The notes under the pieces were generated by a model. It did not search any database and was not told the DNA's origin. It saw nothing but the letters and a program-made list of their open reading frames with translations. A DNA stretch of 64,000 nt from NCBI GenBank assembly GCA_963556495.2, contig OY747702.1, forward strand, positions 2,051,001-2,115,000, read 5' to 3'. This DNA is from Valencia hispanica. Its lineage: Eukaryota; Chordata; Actinopteri; Cyprinodontiformes; Valenciidae. Shown piece by piece: positions 30,386 through 40,800 of the stretch (position 1 is its first letter; the number at the start of each line of letters is the position of its first letter). The translations under genes were made by a program, and so were the position numbers.

Positions 30386-33300
30386 AATTCAATTCAATTC
30401 AATTCAATTCAATTCAATTCAATTCAGTTTATTTATATAGCGCCAATTCACAACAGATGTCATCTCAAGGCACTTAACAAGAAGTCATTTCAATACAATT
30501 ATACAAACATTCCAATCAGTTAAAAAGTTTCCTATTTAAGGAATCCCAGCAGATTGCGTCAGTCATTGGCGTGAGGTTGGGCAGATTTCCAACCACAGCA
30601 ATCCTTCAGCAATCCCTCATACTGAGCAAGCATGTAGCGACAGTGGAGAGGAAAAACTCCCCTTTAACAGGAAGAAACCTCCAACAGAACCAGGCTCAGT
30701 AGGAGCGGCCATCTGCCACGACCGTCTGGGGGTTTGAGAAGACAGAGCAGAACACAGAAGGAACAGAAGATCCGATATAAGAGAACTTTCTATGTTACAG
30801 AAAGTAAAAAGTTGATAACAGGACACAGTGGATGTTCAGTTACTGAGAGGATCATCCCACTCGATGACCCCCGTCCAACAGGGCATTGCAGCCAAGCAGG
30901 ATACCAGACCAGGTGTATCTTCGATGGGGAGAAAAACACTGAGAGAAAACAAAGTTAACAGTCGAAATAACAGAATGTACTGTAATACAACTGGAGAGTC
31001 GTAGGAGAAAAGGAAGTAGCAGAGTGAAGAAAATTGGTAAGTCTGTCCTCCAGCAGTCTAAGCCTATAGCAGCATAACTACAGAGATAGCTCAGGATGAC
31101 CTAAGCCACTCTAACTATAAGCTTTATCAAAAAGGAAAGTTTTAAGCCTGGCCTTAAAAGTAAACAGAGTGTCTGCCTCACGGACTAAAGCTGGGAGCTG
31201 GTTCCACAGGAGAGGAGCCTGATAACTAAAAGATCTGCCTCCCATTCTACTTTTAGAGATCCTAGGAACTACAAGTAAACCTGCAGTCTGAGAGCGAAGT
31301 GCTCTTTTAGGAACATATGGAACAATTAGATCTCTGATGTATGATGGAGCTTGATTATTAAGGGCTTTGTATGTAAGAAGAAGGATCTTAAATTCTATTC
31401 TGGATTTAACAGGGAGCCAATGAAGGGAAGCTAAAACAGGAGAAATGTGATCTCTCTTTTTAATATTCATCAGAACTCTTGCTGCCGCATTTTGGATCAA
31501 CTGAAGGCTTTTAATGGCATTTTGTGGACTTCCTGATAGTAAAGAATTACAGTAGTCCAGCCTTGAGGTAACAAATGCATGGACTAGTTTTTCAGCATCA
31601 CTCCTGGACAGGATGTTTCTAATTTTAGCAATATTCCGGAGGTGAAAGAAAGAAATCCTAGAAACCTGTTTAATATGGGATTTAAATGTCAAGTCTTGGT
31701 CAAAAATAACGCCGAGGTTCTTTACGTTATTACTGGGGGACAATTTAATGCCATCCAGATGAAGTGATTGACTAATCAGTTTCTGTTTAAGAACTTCTGG
31801 TCCAAAGACAGCAACTTCTGTCTTGTCAGAATTTAAAAGCAAAAAGTTTAGGGTCATCCATGCTTTTATGTCTTCCAGACATGCCTGTAATCTACCTAAC
31901 TGACTGGGTTCATCAGGATTTATGGATAAATATAGTTGTGTATCATCGGCATAGCTGTGGAAATTTATCCCATGCTGTCTAATGATTCTACCAATTGGAA
32001 GCATATATATGGTGAAAAGAATTGGTCCAAGGACAGAACCCTGTGGAACTCCACAAGTAACCCTTGAGAGTGAAGATGATTTATCATTTAGATGAACAAA
32101 CTGGAATCTATCAGACAAATATGATTTAAACCAGCCTAGTGCTGTTCCTTTGATCCCTGCAACATGTTCAAGCCTTTCTAAGAGAATATTATGATCGACT
32201 GTGTCAAAAGCAGCACTGAGATCTAACAAAACCAGAACAGACACCAGTCCATTATCTGAGGCCATGAGAATATCATTAGTAACCTTCACCAGTGCTGTTT
32301 CAGTGCTATGATGAGCTCTAAAACCTGACTGAAACTCTTCAAACAGCTCGTTACTGTTTAGATGTTCACAGACTTGATTAGCAACTATTTTCTCAAGGAC
32401 TTTGGATAAGAAAGGAAGGTTAGATATAGGTCTGTAATTCACTAAGTCATCTTGATCAAGGGAAGGTTTCTTGAGTAAAGGTTTAATTACAGCTATTTTA
32501 AATTCCTGTGGTACGTATCCGTTTACTAAGGATAGATTCATCATATCCAAAATGGGGCCAGGAACCAAATGGAACACTTCTTTAAATAATTTGGTTGAGA
32601 TTGGGTCCAAAATACAAGTTGAAGATTTAGATGAGGCTAATATTTTTGATAATTCTGAAAGCTCGACTGAATCAAAACAGCCTAAGCACAAATGAGGTTC
32701 TACAGTTCTTTCCAATACTGCCTCATTTACTGAGGAAGAAGTAATCCTGTTTGGGAGGGTGCCAATGATTTTATTTTTAATAAAATTTATTTTATTTATG
32801 AAGAATCTCATAAAATCATCACTGCTAAGAGCCGGGGGAATAGTTTGCTCAACAGAGCTATGACTCTGTGTAAGTTTGGCAACTGTACTAAAAAGAAACC
32901 TAGGATTGTTTTTATTCGCCTCTATTAATGATGAAAAATATGCTGTTCTAGCTTGTCGAAGGGTCTTTTTATACAGCAGTAGACTGTTATTCCAGGTTAA
33001 ATAGGAATCCTCTAGATGTGTAAAGCGCCATTTTCTCTCCAACTTCCTAGTATTCTGCTTTAAAGTACGCAACTCTGCGTTAAACCAAGGAGTCAGCCTC
33101 CTATGGCTAGCCACTTTCTTTTTTAATGGGGCTACACTATCTAATGCCAAACGCAATGAGGACGTAACGCTGTGAACCAGATCATCAATTTCTGAAGGGT
33201 TAGAGATAGAATTGCTGCCATCCACTGTGTTACTCTGAGACACTGAGGAAAGTAAGAATGGTACAGATTCTTTAAAAATTGTTACAGCATTGTCTGATAA

Positions 33301-33750
33301 AGTTCTACTATAATGAAATTTTCTTTCAGATTTAAGATGGTCAGTTAAAGTAAATTCAAAAGTTATCAAGAAGTGGTCAGACAGGACCGGGTTATGTGGG
33401 TGGACTGTTATTTCCTCACACTCAATACCGTATGTCAGTACAAGGTCCAAAGTGTGTTTACCTGAGTGGGTCGATCCCTGTACTTTTTGAGTAAAGCCAA
33501 TTGAGTCTAAAATAGCATTAAAGGCTGCATTTAGGCTATCACTTTCAGTATCCACATGAATATTGAAGTCCCCCACTATAATAACCCTATCAGTATTTAA
33601 TACTATATCAGATAAAAAATGTGAGATCTGATCCAAGAATTGAGAGTAAGGGCCTGGTGGACGATACAAAACCACAAACAAAAATGGTCTTAATGTTTTG
33701 CAACTTGGATGAGGAAAATTAAGGTTTAGATGCTCAAAAGAACTGTAGCT
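30386..33750 (-). mobile_element. L2-like LINE nested in L1 ORF2 (second), with open RT frame
   Basis: On the minus strand it starts (5'-truncated) inside the endonuclease domain at 33750 and runs through RT to the 3' UTR and a (GAATT)n tail at 30386-30425. It lacks the endonuclease N-terminus and ORF1. It is the least damaged L2 protein in the window. L1 resumes at about 33751. Confidence 0.9.
31111..33681 (-). CDS. L2-like ORF2 fragment: endonuclease C-terminus and reverse transcriptase
   Basis: Continuous for 856 codons with no stop; the frame is also open upstream to the truncation point at 33750. In order: [17 protein letters not shown] and VGDFNIHVDTESD (endonuclease active site), HPHNPVLSDHFLITFEF (endonuclease Asp-His), KPLLKKPSLDQDDLVNYRPI (RT entry), LDLSAAFDTVDHNILLERL (palm A), GVPQGSVLGPILFTIY, SYADDTQLYLSI (catalytic), and the C-terminal GRSFSYQAPLLWNQLP. 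It lacks the N-terminal ~130 residues and any promoter, so it is not expected to be expressed as a working LINE. The ORF start coordinate is a TTG, not a real start. Confidence 0.9.
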   Translation of the reverse strand: MFVVLYRPPGPYSQFLDQISHFLSDIVLNTDRVIIVGDFNIHVDTESDSLNAAFNAILDSIGFTQKVQGSTHSGKHTLDLVLTYGIECEEITVHPHNPVLSDHFLITFEFTLTDHLKSERKFHYSRTLSDNAVTIFKESVPFLLSSVSQSNTVDGSNSISNPSEIDDLVHSVTSSLRLALDSVAPLKKKVASHRRLTPWFNAELRTLKQNTRKLERKWRFTHLEDSYLTWNNSLLLYKKTLRQARTAYFSSLIEANKNNPRFLFSTVAKLTQSHSSVEQTIPPALSSDDFMRFFINKINFIKNKIIGTLPNRITSSSVNEAVLERTVEPHLCLGCFDSVELSELSKILASSKSSTCILDPISTKLFKEVFHLVPGPILDMMNLSLVNGYVPQEFKIAVIKPLLKKPSLDQDDLVNYRPISNLPFLSKVLEKIVANQVCEHLNSNELFEEFQSGFRAHHSTETALVKVTNDILMASDNGLVSVLVLLDLSAAFDTVDHNILLERLEHVAGIKGTALGWFKSYLSDRFQFVHLNDKSSSLSRVTCGVPQGSVLGPILFTIYMLPIGRIIRQHGINFHSYADDTQLYLSINPDEPSQLGRLQACLEDIKAWMTLNFLLLNSDKTEVAVFGPEVLKQKLISQSLHLDGIKLSPSNNVKNLGVIFDQDLTFKSHIKQVSRISFFHLRNIAKIRNILSRSDAEKLVHAFVTSRLDYCNSLLSGSPQNAIKSLQLIQNAAARVLMNIKKRDHISPVLASLHWLPVKSRIEFKILLLTYKALNNQAPSYIRDLIVPYVPKRALRSQTAGLLVVPRISKSRMGGRSFSYQAPLLWNQLPALVREADTLFTFKARLKTFLFDKAYS

Positions 33751-35507
33751 CCCTGTCTCCCTCCCTGTTTGCTATTTTTATTGAACCACTAGCTGCAGCA
33801 TTCAGGCAAACTCACAATATTAAAGGCATAAAATGCAATAACATAGAACGTAAAATCTGTCTTTATGGAGATGATGTATTACTTTTTCTCCAGCATTCAC
33901 AAACCTCTTTCTCTCAGGTAATCGGGTTGATAAACTCTTACTCAAATGTTTCAGATTATTCTATTTATTGGTTAAAATCTACAGTTCTTCCAATCAGTTG
34001 TTCTGTCCAGAATCCAACTAATACACAACTGCAGTCAGGGGATATTACCTATTTAGGTATCAATGTCTCACCAAGACTGGCAGATTTAATGACGCTAAAC
34101 TACATCCCACTTTTAAAAAAAGTGGAAGATGATCTTGCTAGATGGAAATCCCTACCCATATCACTTATGGGAAGGGTTGCTTCAATAAAAGTGATGGTTT
34201 TGCCCAGAATCAACTACTTATTCTCAATGATCCCAAGTAAACCATCACTAGACTGGTTTAGATCTCTGGACTCCTCTATCTCTAAATTTCTTTGGAAAGA
34301 TAAACCCCCACGTATCAGCTTAAAAACACTGCAGAAGACCAAAGAAAAAGGAGGTCTAGATCTACCAAACTTCCATCATTATTTCTTAGCCAACAGGCTC
34401 CAATACATCTCAATATGGTTAAAACATAGCTACCTAGACGAGTCCTGGATAGACGTAGAAGAGACACTATGTAATAAGATAAAACTTTCAGACCTACCAT
34501 TTATTAGCTCAAATATAAAACAATATGAATGCTTTAAAAGCATTAATATCAGCTCCTCTCTGACAGCATGGTGGGAGTTTCTAAAAATGACAGAGTCCAC
34601 AATAATCCCATGCAGACGTACACCCATCTGGAATAACCCCGACATCTTGCAAAAAAAATGTATGATAAGTTTTCCAGTCTGGAGGTGCAATGGAATTGAA
34701 TACCTGGAACATATATTTGAAGGAACAGACTTTATCCCATTTAATACATTAATTACACAATATGGAATTGATAAAAACAAATTCTTGGAATATCAACAAA
34801 TTAAATCTATTATTAAAGGTAAATTTAGGCTCAATACAGCTGAATTACAAATTCCAGCAAGAGTTTTAGATTTTCTTAATCTCAACCCCCCCAAATTGCG
34901 GTCTAAAATATACAAAACTTTATCTACATTAGATGAATCAATAGCCATCCCTATTTCCAAATGGGAGGTGGATTTATCAGCCAGCTTTGACCAAAACGTC
35001 TGGTCTCAGATATGTTTAAGAACCTTTAAAATAAAACAAAATCCTCATTTGCAATTAATACAATACAAAATCCTTCATAGAGTACACTATACAGGTCAAC
35101 GAATGTTTAGGATGGGTTTTACATCATCTAATACCTGCTTACAATGCACAAGCAATACACCAGATACTTATGTTCATGCACTTTGGTTCTGTCCACCTGT
35201 TAAGAAATTTTGATGCCAGATATGTGAGGACTTATCAAAGTGTCTGAAATGTAACATCCCACCATCTCCCTCAATTTGCCTGTTTGGAAATTTAAATGAT
35301 GTCACCATGGACACAAAGTCAGTTCTAATGGTTCACATTGCCTTATGCATCGCTAAGAAAACGATCCTCCTGAACTGGAAAAATAAAAAAGCTCTTAATA
35401 TTAATCAGTATAGAAATCTCTTGTTGGACCATATTGGTCTTGAGACGGCCTCTGGCTCCATATCTGATCAATCTCTCTGGGCTCCTTTGATCGGCTCCAT
35501 CACCTAG
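33751..35507 (+). pseudogene. L1 ORF2: RT catalytic part and C-terminal domain
   Basis: The frame contains LYGDDVLLFLQH near 33860-33895, where the canonical YADD motif carries Gly. It continues through ITYLGINVSPRLADL, ISLMGRVASIKVMVLPRINY, LWKDKPPRISLKTLQ and the Cys-His cluster CLQCTSNTPDTYVHALWFC. A TGA at about 35211 follows; the corresponding codon in copy 1 is TGG (Trp). The same frame then stays open to TAG at 35507 (NQYRNLLLDHIGLE...SITstop), giving the true C-terminus. Together with the L2 insertions it is non-functional. Confidence 0.88.
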
Positions 35508-38373
35508 TAGGGGTGGGGGGCACTTGGTTTTGTCGTTTGGGATACTGTTGCTGATGTGGGGGTTTTGGGGTTGGAGGCGTCTGGGGGGGACCCCAGGGGG
35601 TGGGATCACTGGGCGGATGGGGCGCTGGAGGTCGTGGCCGGCCTGGGGTTGGGCTTTGGGTGGTAACTCCTGATGACTGCATGCGGTGCCTTAGGGGGGT
35701 TGCACTGGCGGACATGGTTTACTGGCCTGGTAGCCATGCTGCGTGGGCCTGGGGATTCGGGGCTCTGGATGCGCCGCGCCCCCTAGCTGTATGGGCTAGG
35801 GGGCTACAGGGGCCTCCGGTGTGCGGGTGGCGCTGGGGGCCTCCTTTGCTGGCGGGGAGGCTTTTGCTGTGTAGCGACAGGTGCTCTCCCCCTACGAGGG
35901 CACTTGGACGGGGGGGAGGGGTGTGCGGGAGGGGGGGTGGTGTGCGGTTGGGCGAACTCAACCTGGGTGTCTAATGTCTTTTGTGTTTTGAGAGTAGAGC
36001 GAATGTCAGGGTGGGTTTAGTTCCCCTTCTGGGATGGGGCTGGGGGGACTGCCTTGGGGTAGTGCTGTGGCCGTTGGCCCCGGGTCGAACGTGCCATGGC
36101 CTCCCTCCCCTGGTGGATCCCGGTGAACAGCGGTGCCTATTGGGGTCAGTGGGGGAGCTGGCTCCCTGGGAAGACATTTTGTCTGGCAGTCCTTCCCTCC
36201 CCATCCCTGGACACCTCTGTCCACCCGCTCCATCACTTTACCACTCATATAGGGTCTTGGGGCATGGGCACATCCCGTGGCGTCCTGGGTCCCAATTTTA
36301 ATACACAACTTAGACACCCCCACTTATAACATTCTCACGCGACACATATGTATGGACTTTGGGGTGGGCACACTTTTCGGCATCCAGGGGGGGAGCGGTT
36401 CTATCAGCTTCCCTCTGGTGCCGGTGCCCACTGTTAAACCACACATAGACACTGAGGGCTCGGGGTGGGGGTTGGGGGATGTGTGGCTGCCTTCCCCACA
36501 TCCCACCCCTCTGTTTTAAATGCACATTCTAACAACACGCATCAACACCATACTCAAGCGGGAGGATGGAGGCTAGGAGTCTTTTCACACCCCTGTCTCC
36601 GTCCTAGATGGTAGGGGGTCCATCTCCTGGGTCCGGGGGCTGGTGGCTCTACTGGGGCATCGGTACCTGGACCTGGGAGCTTAAAGTGTGTATGGGGTGT
36701 GTGAGTGAGGGTACAGCGTCCTTTTTTTGGGTGTTTTGGTGAGTCAGTGAGAATGTATGGGTTTAAGAGGGAGGGAACGTACGACTGTGTCTGTATGTCT
36801 TTGTCTACCTGTCAGGTTGGATCTTGGTCTGCCCCCTCGCCTGGCGCACCTCAGGCCTTACACTTAATGGGGGGCCTATTTCCCCTCCGTCACTCCCCGC
36901 TGGTGACGGGGGCCCCTGCCTGCGGTGCATCGGTGGTCAATCTGGTTCGGACCTGGTGCGTGCCTGGCTGGGCCTGGGGGGGCCGGTGTGTCGGTCGGCC
37001 AATGCGCTGGGCCGATATCTTCCTTTGGTTGGTTGGGGCACCTCTTTTAGGGGTGCCAGGTTTGGGATTGTTGGGTGGTGCCTGCTCGGTGGCTCGGCGG
37101 GATGCGGATCCGGCGTCTCTGCTTGTTTGATCACCTGTTCTGTGCCCACCGTGCGTGGTCGGTTCATTGGCGGGTTGGACCGGCCCTGGCCCTCGTTGGA
37201 TGCCTGGTCTCGGGATCAGGACCCGGGAGCTGGTACAACTTGGTGTCCAGATGCTGGCTGAGCCCGGCCTGGGGATGCTGACCGTCCCCTGCGGCTATCG
37301 GTGGGGCGCCCCGACGTAGGGCAGGGGTGGGGCGCTGGGATGTTGGCGGTGGGGATCGGCCTAGGGTGATGGCGGCGCGTGGCGGCCAGCGGCCGGCCGT
37401 GGCACCTGCAGTGCCGGGGGCCCCTCATCGGCAGGTCCCTTGTCGGGTCCCTGCTGGGGGGTGGGGTGACCCTGGGCCCCGGCTCTCTCGGGCCATTGAC
37501 CGGCCCGCCCTGCCGTGGCCGGTTTCCGGCGGGGCCCGTGGGCTCGTCAATGCTGCCCCCCGGGCCCCTGCATAGTAGCCGCTGGACGTTCCCCTGTGGT
37601 TCTCCTTTGCTCCACTCTTGGGGGATGCGGTCGGCCCCGCTGGGTCCGCCTGGAGCTCTGGGGGTCCTTTGGACATCTTTGCTCCGATCTCCTTCATGTC
37701 TGCATCGATTCCTGGGAGACTGATTGATGCCTGCTCACACCAACTATCGAACACTCTTATGGAGAACCCTTATATGCACCACCATGCTAACACACACACA
37801 TAGATGTGGGGTCTCTGGTGTTTAAGGATATATTCTTGGGCTGAGGTTATCATTACTAGAGCTTGATTAATCGGTACCATGAGTTTTTCTGTAACATTGT
37901 TGTTGTATTTTTATATCTATTTTTGTGTGATGTGGTTGTGTAATTCTTAGTTCACAATGTTTGTTTTGTTTTGTCGATGTTCCTTTTTCGTGTTTTGTTT
38001 GTTTTTCCCCCTCACTCTGCCGTCCTGTGGGTATGGAGGCAGACTTCAATGTCTTCCTGTGTTTTCTTCGTTCCCCTTCCTCTCTTGTATTTTCAACTCA
38101 CCCTCTCTCTTGACTTTTTGTTTCCTACCTCTCTTCTTCATCTTCCATCTTTCTTCTCCTTAATTTTACGTCTCCGTGTCCATAACATCAGGAAATAAAA
38201 ACCCCAACAATTCATAATAAAGATTTTTCACACATATATCAAGTGGAGGAACAATAGCAAAAGCTGTACTGCTCCGCTTGTGAAAGTAAATCTGTTGGGG
38301 TTCTACTTGGTACTCAGACACCAATTCTGAACTCCACACTGCCAAACAGGACACGTAAAAAAAAAAAAAAAAA
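35508..38373 (+). other. L1 3' UTR, 2.85 kb, extremely G-rich proximal part
   Basis: After the ORF2 stop about 2.2 kb is GC-rich with many runs of 4-8 G on the sense strand (e.g. 35510-35640, 35840-35960, 36360-36480), then an AT-rich end with T-rich tracts and a poly(A) from 38357. Long G-rich 3' UTRs occur in mammalian L1s too. Many overlapping ORFs here (35600-37800) are compositional. I found no protein motif. Confidence 0.75.
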
Positions 38374-39200
38374 AGATGAACGTATATAGGCTTAAATTGG
38401 TACTAAATGTTGGTTTTTGGAAAGGTGACACCCACCTACATTTAAAAACCCCATCCATACTAGCCTACCATGACAACGATCCCAAACCTTACCTCACTCC
38501 AAACCTAGACCTATGCACAAAAACTAAGGATCTCCACTGGGTGTGCCTGAGTAACCCGTTCCTTAGAGATGTAACTTATTACCTCTGTGGTTTGAGGTAT
38601 GACGCCCCTCAACAAATTTGTCAAGCTACAATGACATTAAAAGATGCAGGTATGGAAACCAAAGTTGAATGTGCAGGTAACCGATGGCTAGTGAGCACAC
38701 CAGTAGCAGAAGCTTTGATGTCATATGATCAACATGACACGGTCACCAAGATAAAGTTGCTAAACCAAACTATGTTACTCAATATCCCACAAGGGACAGT
38801 AGTTCACATAGGAGACACAATACTCCATCATCTCGACCTCGACCGACATGACACTGAGATTGAGATCATGGATGCATTTAACGGATATAATGTCACGATT
38901 GATACCGAAATTAAGAAACAACTTTTGAAGGAGGGGACCAAATTGATTAAATTCAGCCTCACCCCACTCACTTTGACTCCCCTCCCTCGCTTTCCCAAGA
39001 AAGCTGATTGGACAGAAACACACACCTTAACATTCACAGTAATTGCACTTGTAATTGAGTGGGTCTTCACAGCGTTGATGGCTTACACCGCCTACAGGCA
39101 GGTCAAACAATTGCAAGCAAGAATCGACTCCATGACATTTCTCACACCGCGATTTATAGCTGCCCCCAGTCCCAAAGCACAAGCTGGTGCCAGTGCCTGA
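38374..39200 (+). pseudogene. ERV-A env, main downstream piece (transmembrane subunit)
   Basis: A 274-codon open frame beginning at the L1 target-site copy. Cys-containing motifs (LDLCTKTKDLHWVCLSNPF, YYLCGLRYD, QQIC, VECAGNRWLVST) precede a helical/hydrophobic region, an N-glycosylation site (NQT) and another at NVT. One strong transmembrane helix lies at residues ~218-237 (TVIALVIEWVFTALMAY), followed by a 37-residue cytoplasmic tail. The layout fits a retroviral Env transmembrane subunit. I do not recognise the Env family and see no standard CX6CC motif. The gene is split by the 12-kb L1 insertion and lacks its N-terminus. Confidence 0.65.
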
Positions 39201-39700
39201 CAGTAGCTACACATTCGTGCCTTCACCCCGTCTCATACTTAAATCAGTGATGTGAATCATCAAGTATGATGATATCAAAAGGGGGGTCGATATGTTTTAT
39301 TTTTTTATTACTTTTTTTGAAAAAAAATTTCTTGGTGTGATTTTACTTTCTGTTGGTCGTTTCTTACAATTATATATATTTTAGTAGAATAGGTTAGCCT
39401 CTACCCAGACTAGGTTAGCCTCTACCCAGACCCAATTCGGATCAGTGGACCCAGTATAGTTGCGAAGACTGTAAACTGCATTTCGATCCTTCACAACTAA
39501 GGGGGGAATGCAGGGACCAGATTCGGATTTAATGGACTGAATTGTTACACACCTTCCAGATGAAGGACAGCGACATTCTTGGAGGTAATGGACTGAACTG
39601 TTACACCTTGCCCGCTGAAGGACAGCGAAATTCCTGGACATAATGGACAATGAACCTGGTTCTAGCTCCAAAGACTGAACAGTGCGCATTCTTTGGAACT
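39201..39700 (+). other. ERV-A region between env and polypurine tract, with short tandem repeats
   Basis: Non-coding. AGGTTAGCCTCTACCCAGAC is repeated in tandem at 39389-39430. A ~60-bp unit with AATGGACTGAA(T/C)TGTTACAC and GAAGGACAGCGA follows twice near 39529-39640. Two G-rich purine runs (39283, 39500) resemble extra polypurine tracts. Confidence 0.65.
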
Positions 39701-39710
39701 AAAAGGGGGA
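39701..39710 (+). promoter_or_regulatory. ERV-A polypurine tract
   Basis: AAAAGGGGGA lies directly before the LTR start TGTTGAGG, the position and composition of a retroviral plus-strand primer site. Confidence 0.8.
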
Positions 39711-40256
39711 TGTTGAGGCTATGGCCTTTTACTGAACGAACTGGATCTCCCAGCATCCTTTCACTGAACGGACTGGATCTCCCAGCATCTGTTGCGCTGC
39801 CCTCAACCCATTCTCATTGGTCTGTGGCCAGTGATCACATCACAGAGTTGATAAAGGCAGCGCGAATATTTAAATCCTTGTCTTTTGGTTCCCCAGTGGT
39901 GCCGCAAGGAGACGCTTTAATCCACTTCTAGCATTTTCCCCTTTTTTCGTTCAAACCTGCTGGAACAGGAAGAACTTCCCTTTTAAACTTCGAAGTGAAC
40001 TGGCCGAGCAAACAGACTTCCCTGTACGGGCAACCAGGGAGTCCGCTGACCATCTGAGCTCTATTTAAACCGGCCTGAGTCCCTCGGCGCCTAAAGTCGG
40101 ACGTCCGCTTTTCCGACCTCAGTTTTGCGCAAATCGCTCCTTTTAAACTGGACACTTTCAAGTTGTTTCGTCATGGACTGTGGAGAGAGTCATCACTAAG
40201 TAGGATTAACCTGGTTTATATCTTTTTGTCTGGGTAGAGGAGAATATGGTCTAGGG

Positions 40257-40299
40257 TATATATATATATATAGATATATATATCTATATATATATATAC
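40257..40299. repeat. (TA)n tract, palindromic
   Basis: Alternating TA with symmetric GATATATATATC core inside the ERV-A 3' LTR. It could form a hairpin or cruciform. Confidence 0.9.
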
Positions 40300-40714
40300 A
40301 TTTTTCTGTGGTTAAAATTAAAAAGTCTGTCAACTTTTTAACCACTGTTATTCTTGGTCGTCTGTCGCTGTACAACGACCCTGAATGTGCATGCTTTTTG
40401 TGTTTTATTATTTGACTTTGGTTGCAACCAGAAGCAGTATATTATATTGTATTATTTCCCGGCTTGTTTTATTGTCCGCTGCGGTCGGCGCGTGTCTGTT
40501 TAGACAGGTCGTGTGGCCTCCGTTGATCCCCTTACTCCGTCGCCCCCGTTTCCATTGTCCAAGCTACCATTGCTAATTGACACTAGCATTTGTTGAATCG
40601 CCTTGCGGTCTTCCTTTGTCTCCTTTGTGAACCGATAGCGGCAATTGATAAGCCTTGAGTTATTGATCGCATTGAGGGAGGTAAGCTGAACCCCCCCTCA
40701 TTCGCTCGCTGTAA

Positions 40715-40757
40715 CCACACACACACAGCCACACACACACACACACACACCCACACC

Positions 40758-40788
<31 letters not shown>

Positions 40789-40800
40789 CCACACAGACAC
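40715..40800. repeat. (CA)n microsatellite
   Basis: Imperfect CA repeats interrupted by CCACAC and GCCACA, inside the ERV-A 3' LTR. It creates Val/Cys-rich false ORFs on the minus strand. Confidence 0.95.

Larger units (their letters stand above)
26421..38373 (+). mobile_element. Full-length L1/Tx1-like LINE (copy 2), carrying two L2 insertions
   Basis: It starts with a ~140-bp 5' UTR, then ORF1, a ~400-bp spacer, ORF2 (endonuclease, RT, C-terminal Cys-His cluster), a 2.85-kb G-rich 3' UTR and a poly(A) tail. It is flanked by a 12-bp target-site duplication. Two L2 copies in opposite orientation (28399-28960 and 30386-33750) interrupt ORF2; without them the element is ~8.0 kb. ORF2 carries frameshifts and stops, so it is dead, although ORF1 is open. 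Confidence 0.9.

Noticed and set aside
32471..32695. ORF opposite the L2 RT
   Set aside because: Antisense shadow of an intact L2 coding frame; a similar shadow appears at 59377-59625.
35600..37800. Many overlapping ORFs of 60-145 codons in G-rich DNA
   Set aside because: They occur in several frames and both strands, have Gly/Pro/Arg/Trp-biased composition, no motifs, and lie in an L1 3' UTR whose other copy (4.6-5.5 kb) does not preserve the same frames.
38374..39200. Env-like ORF as a domesticated (syncytin-like) host gene
   Set aside because: It is split by a 12-kb L1, lacks a signal peptide and surface subunit, and sits in a damaged provirus.
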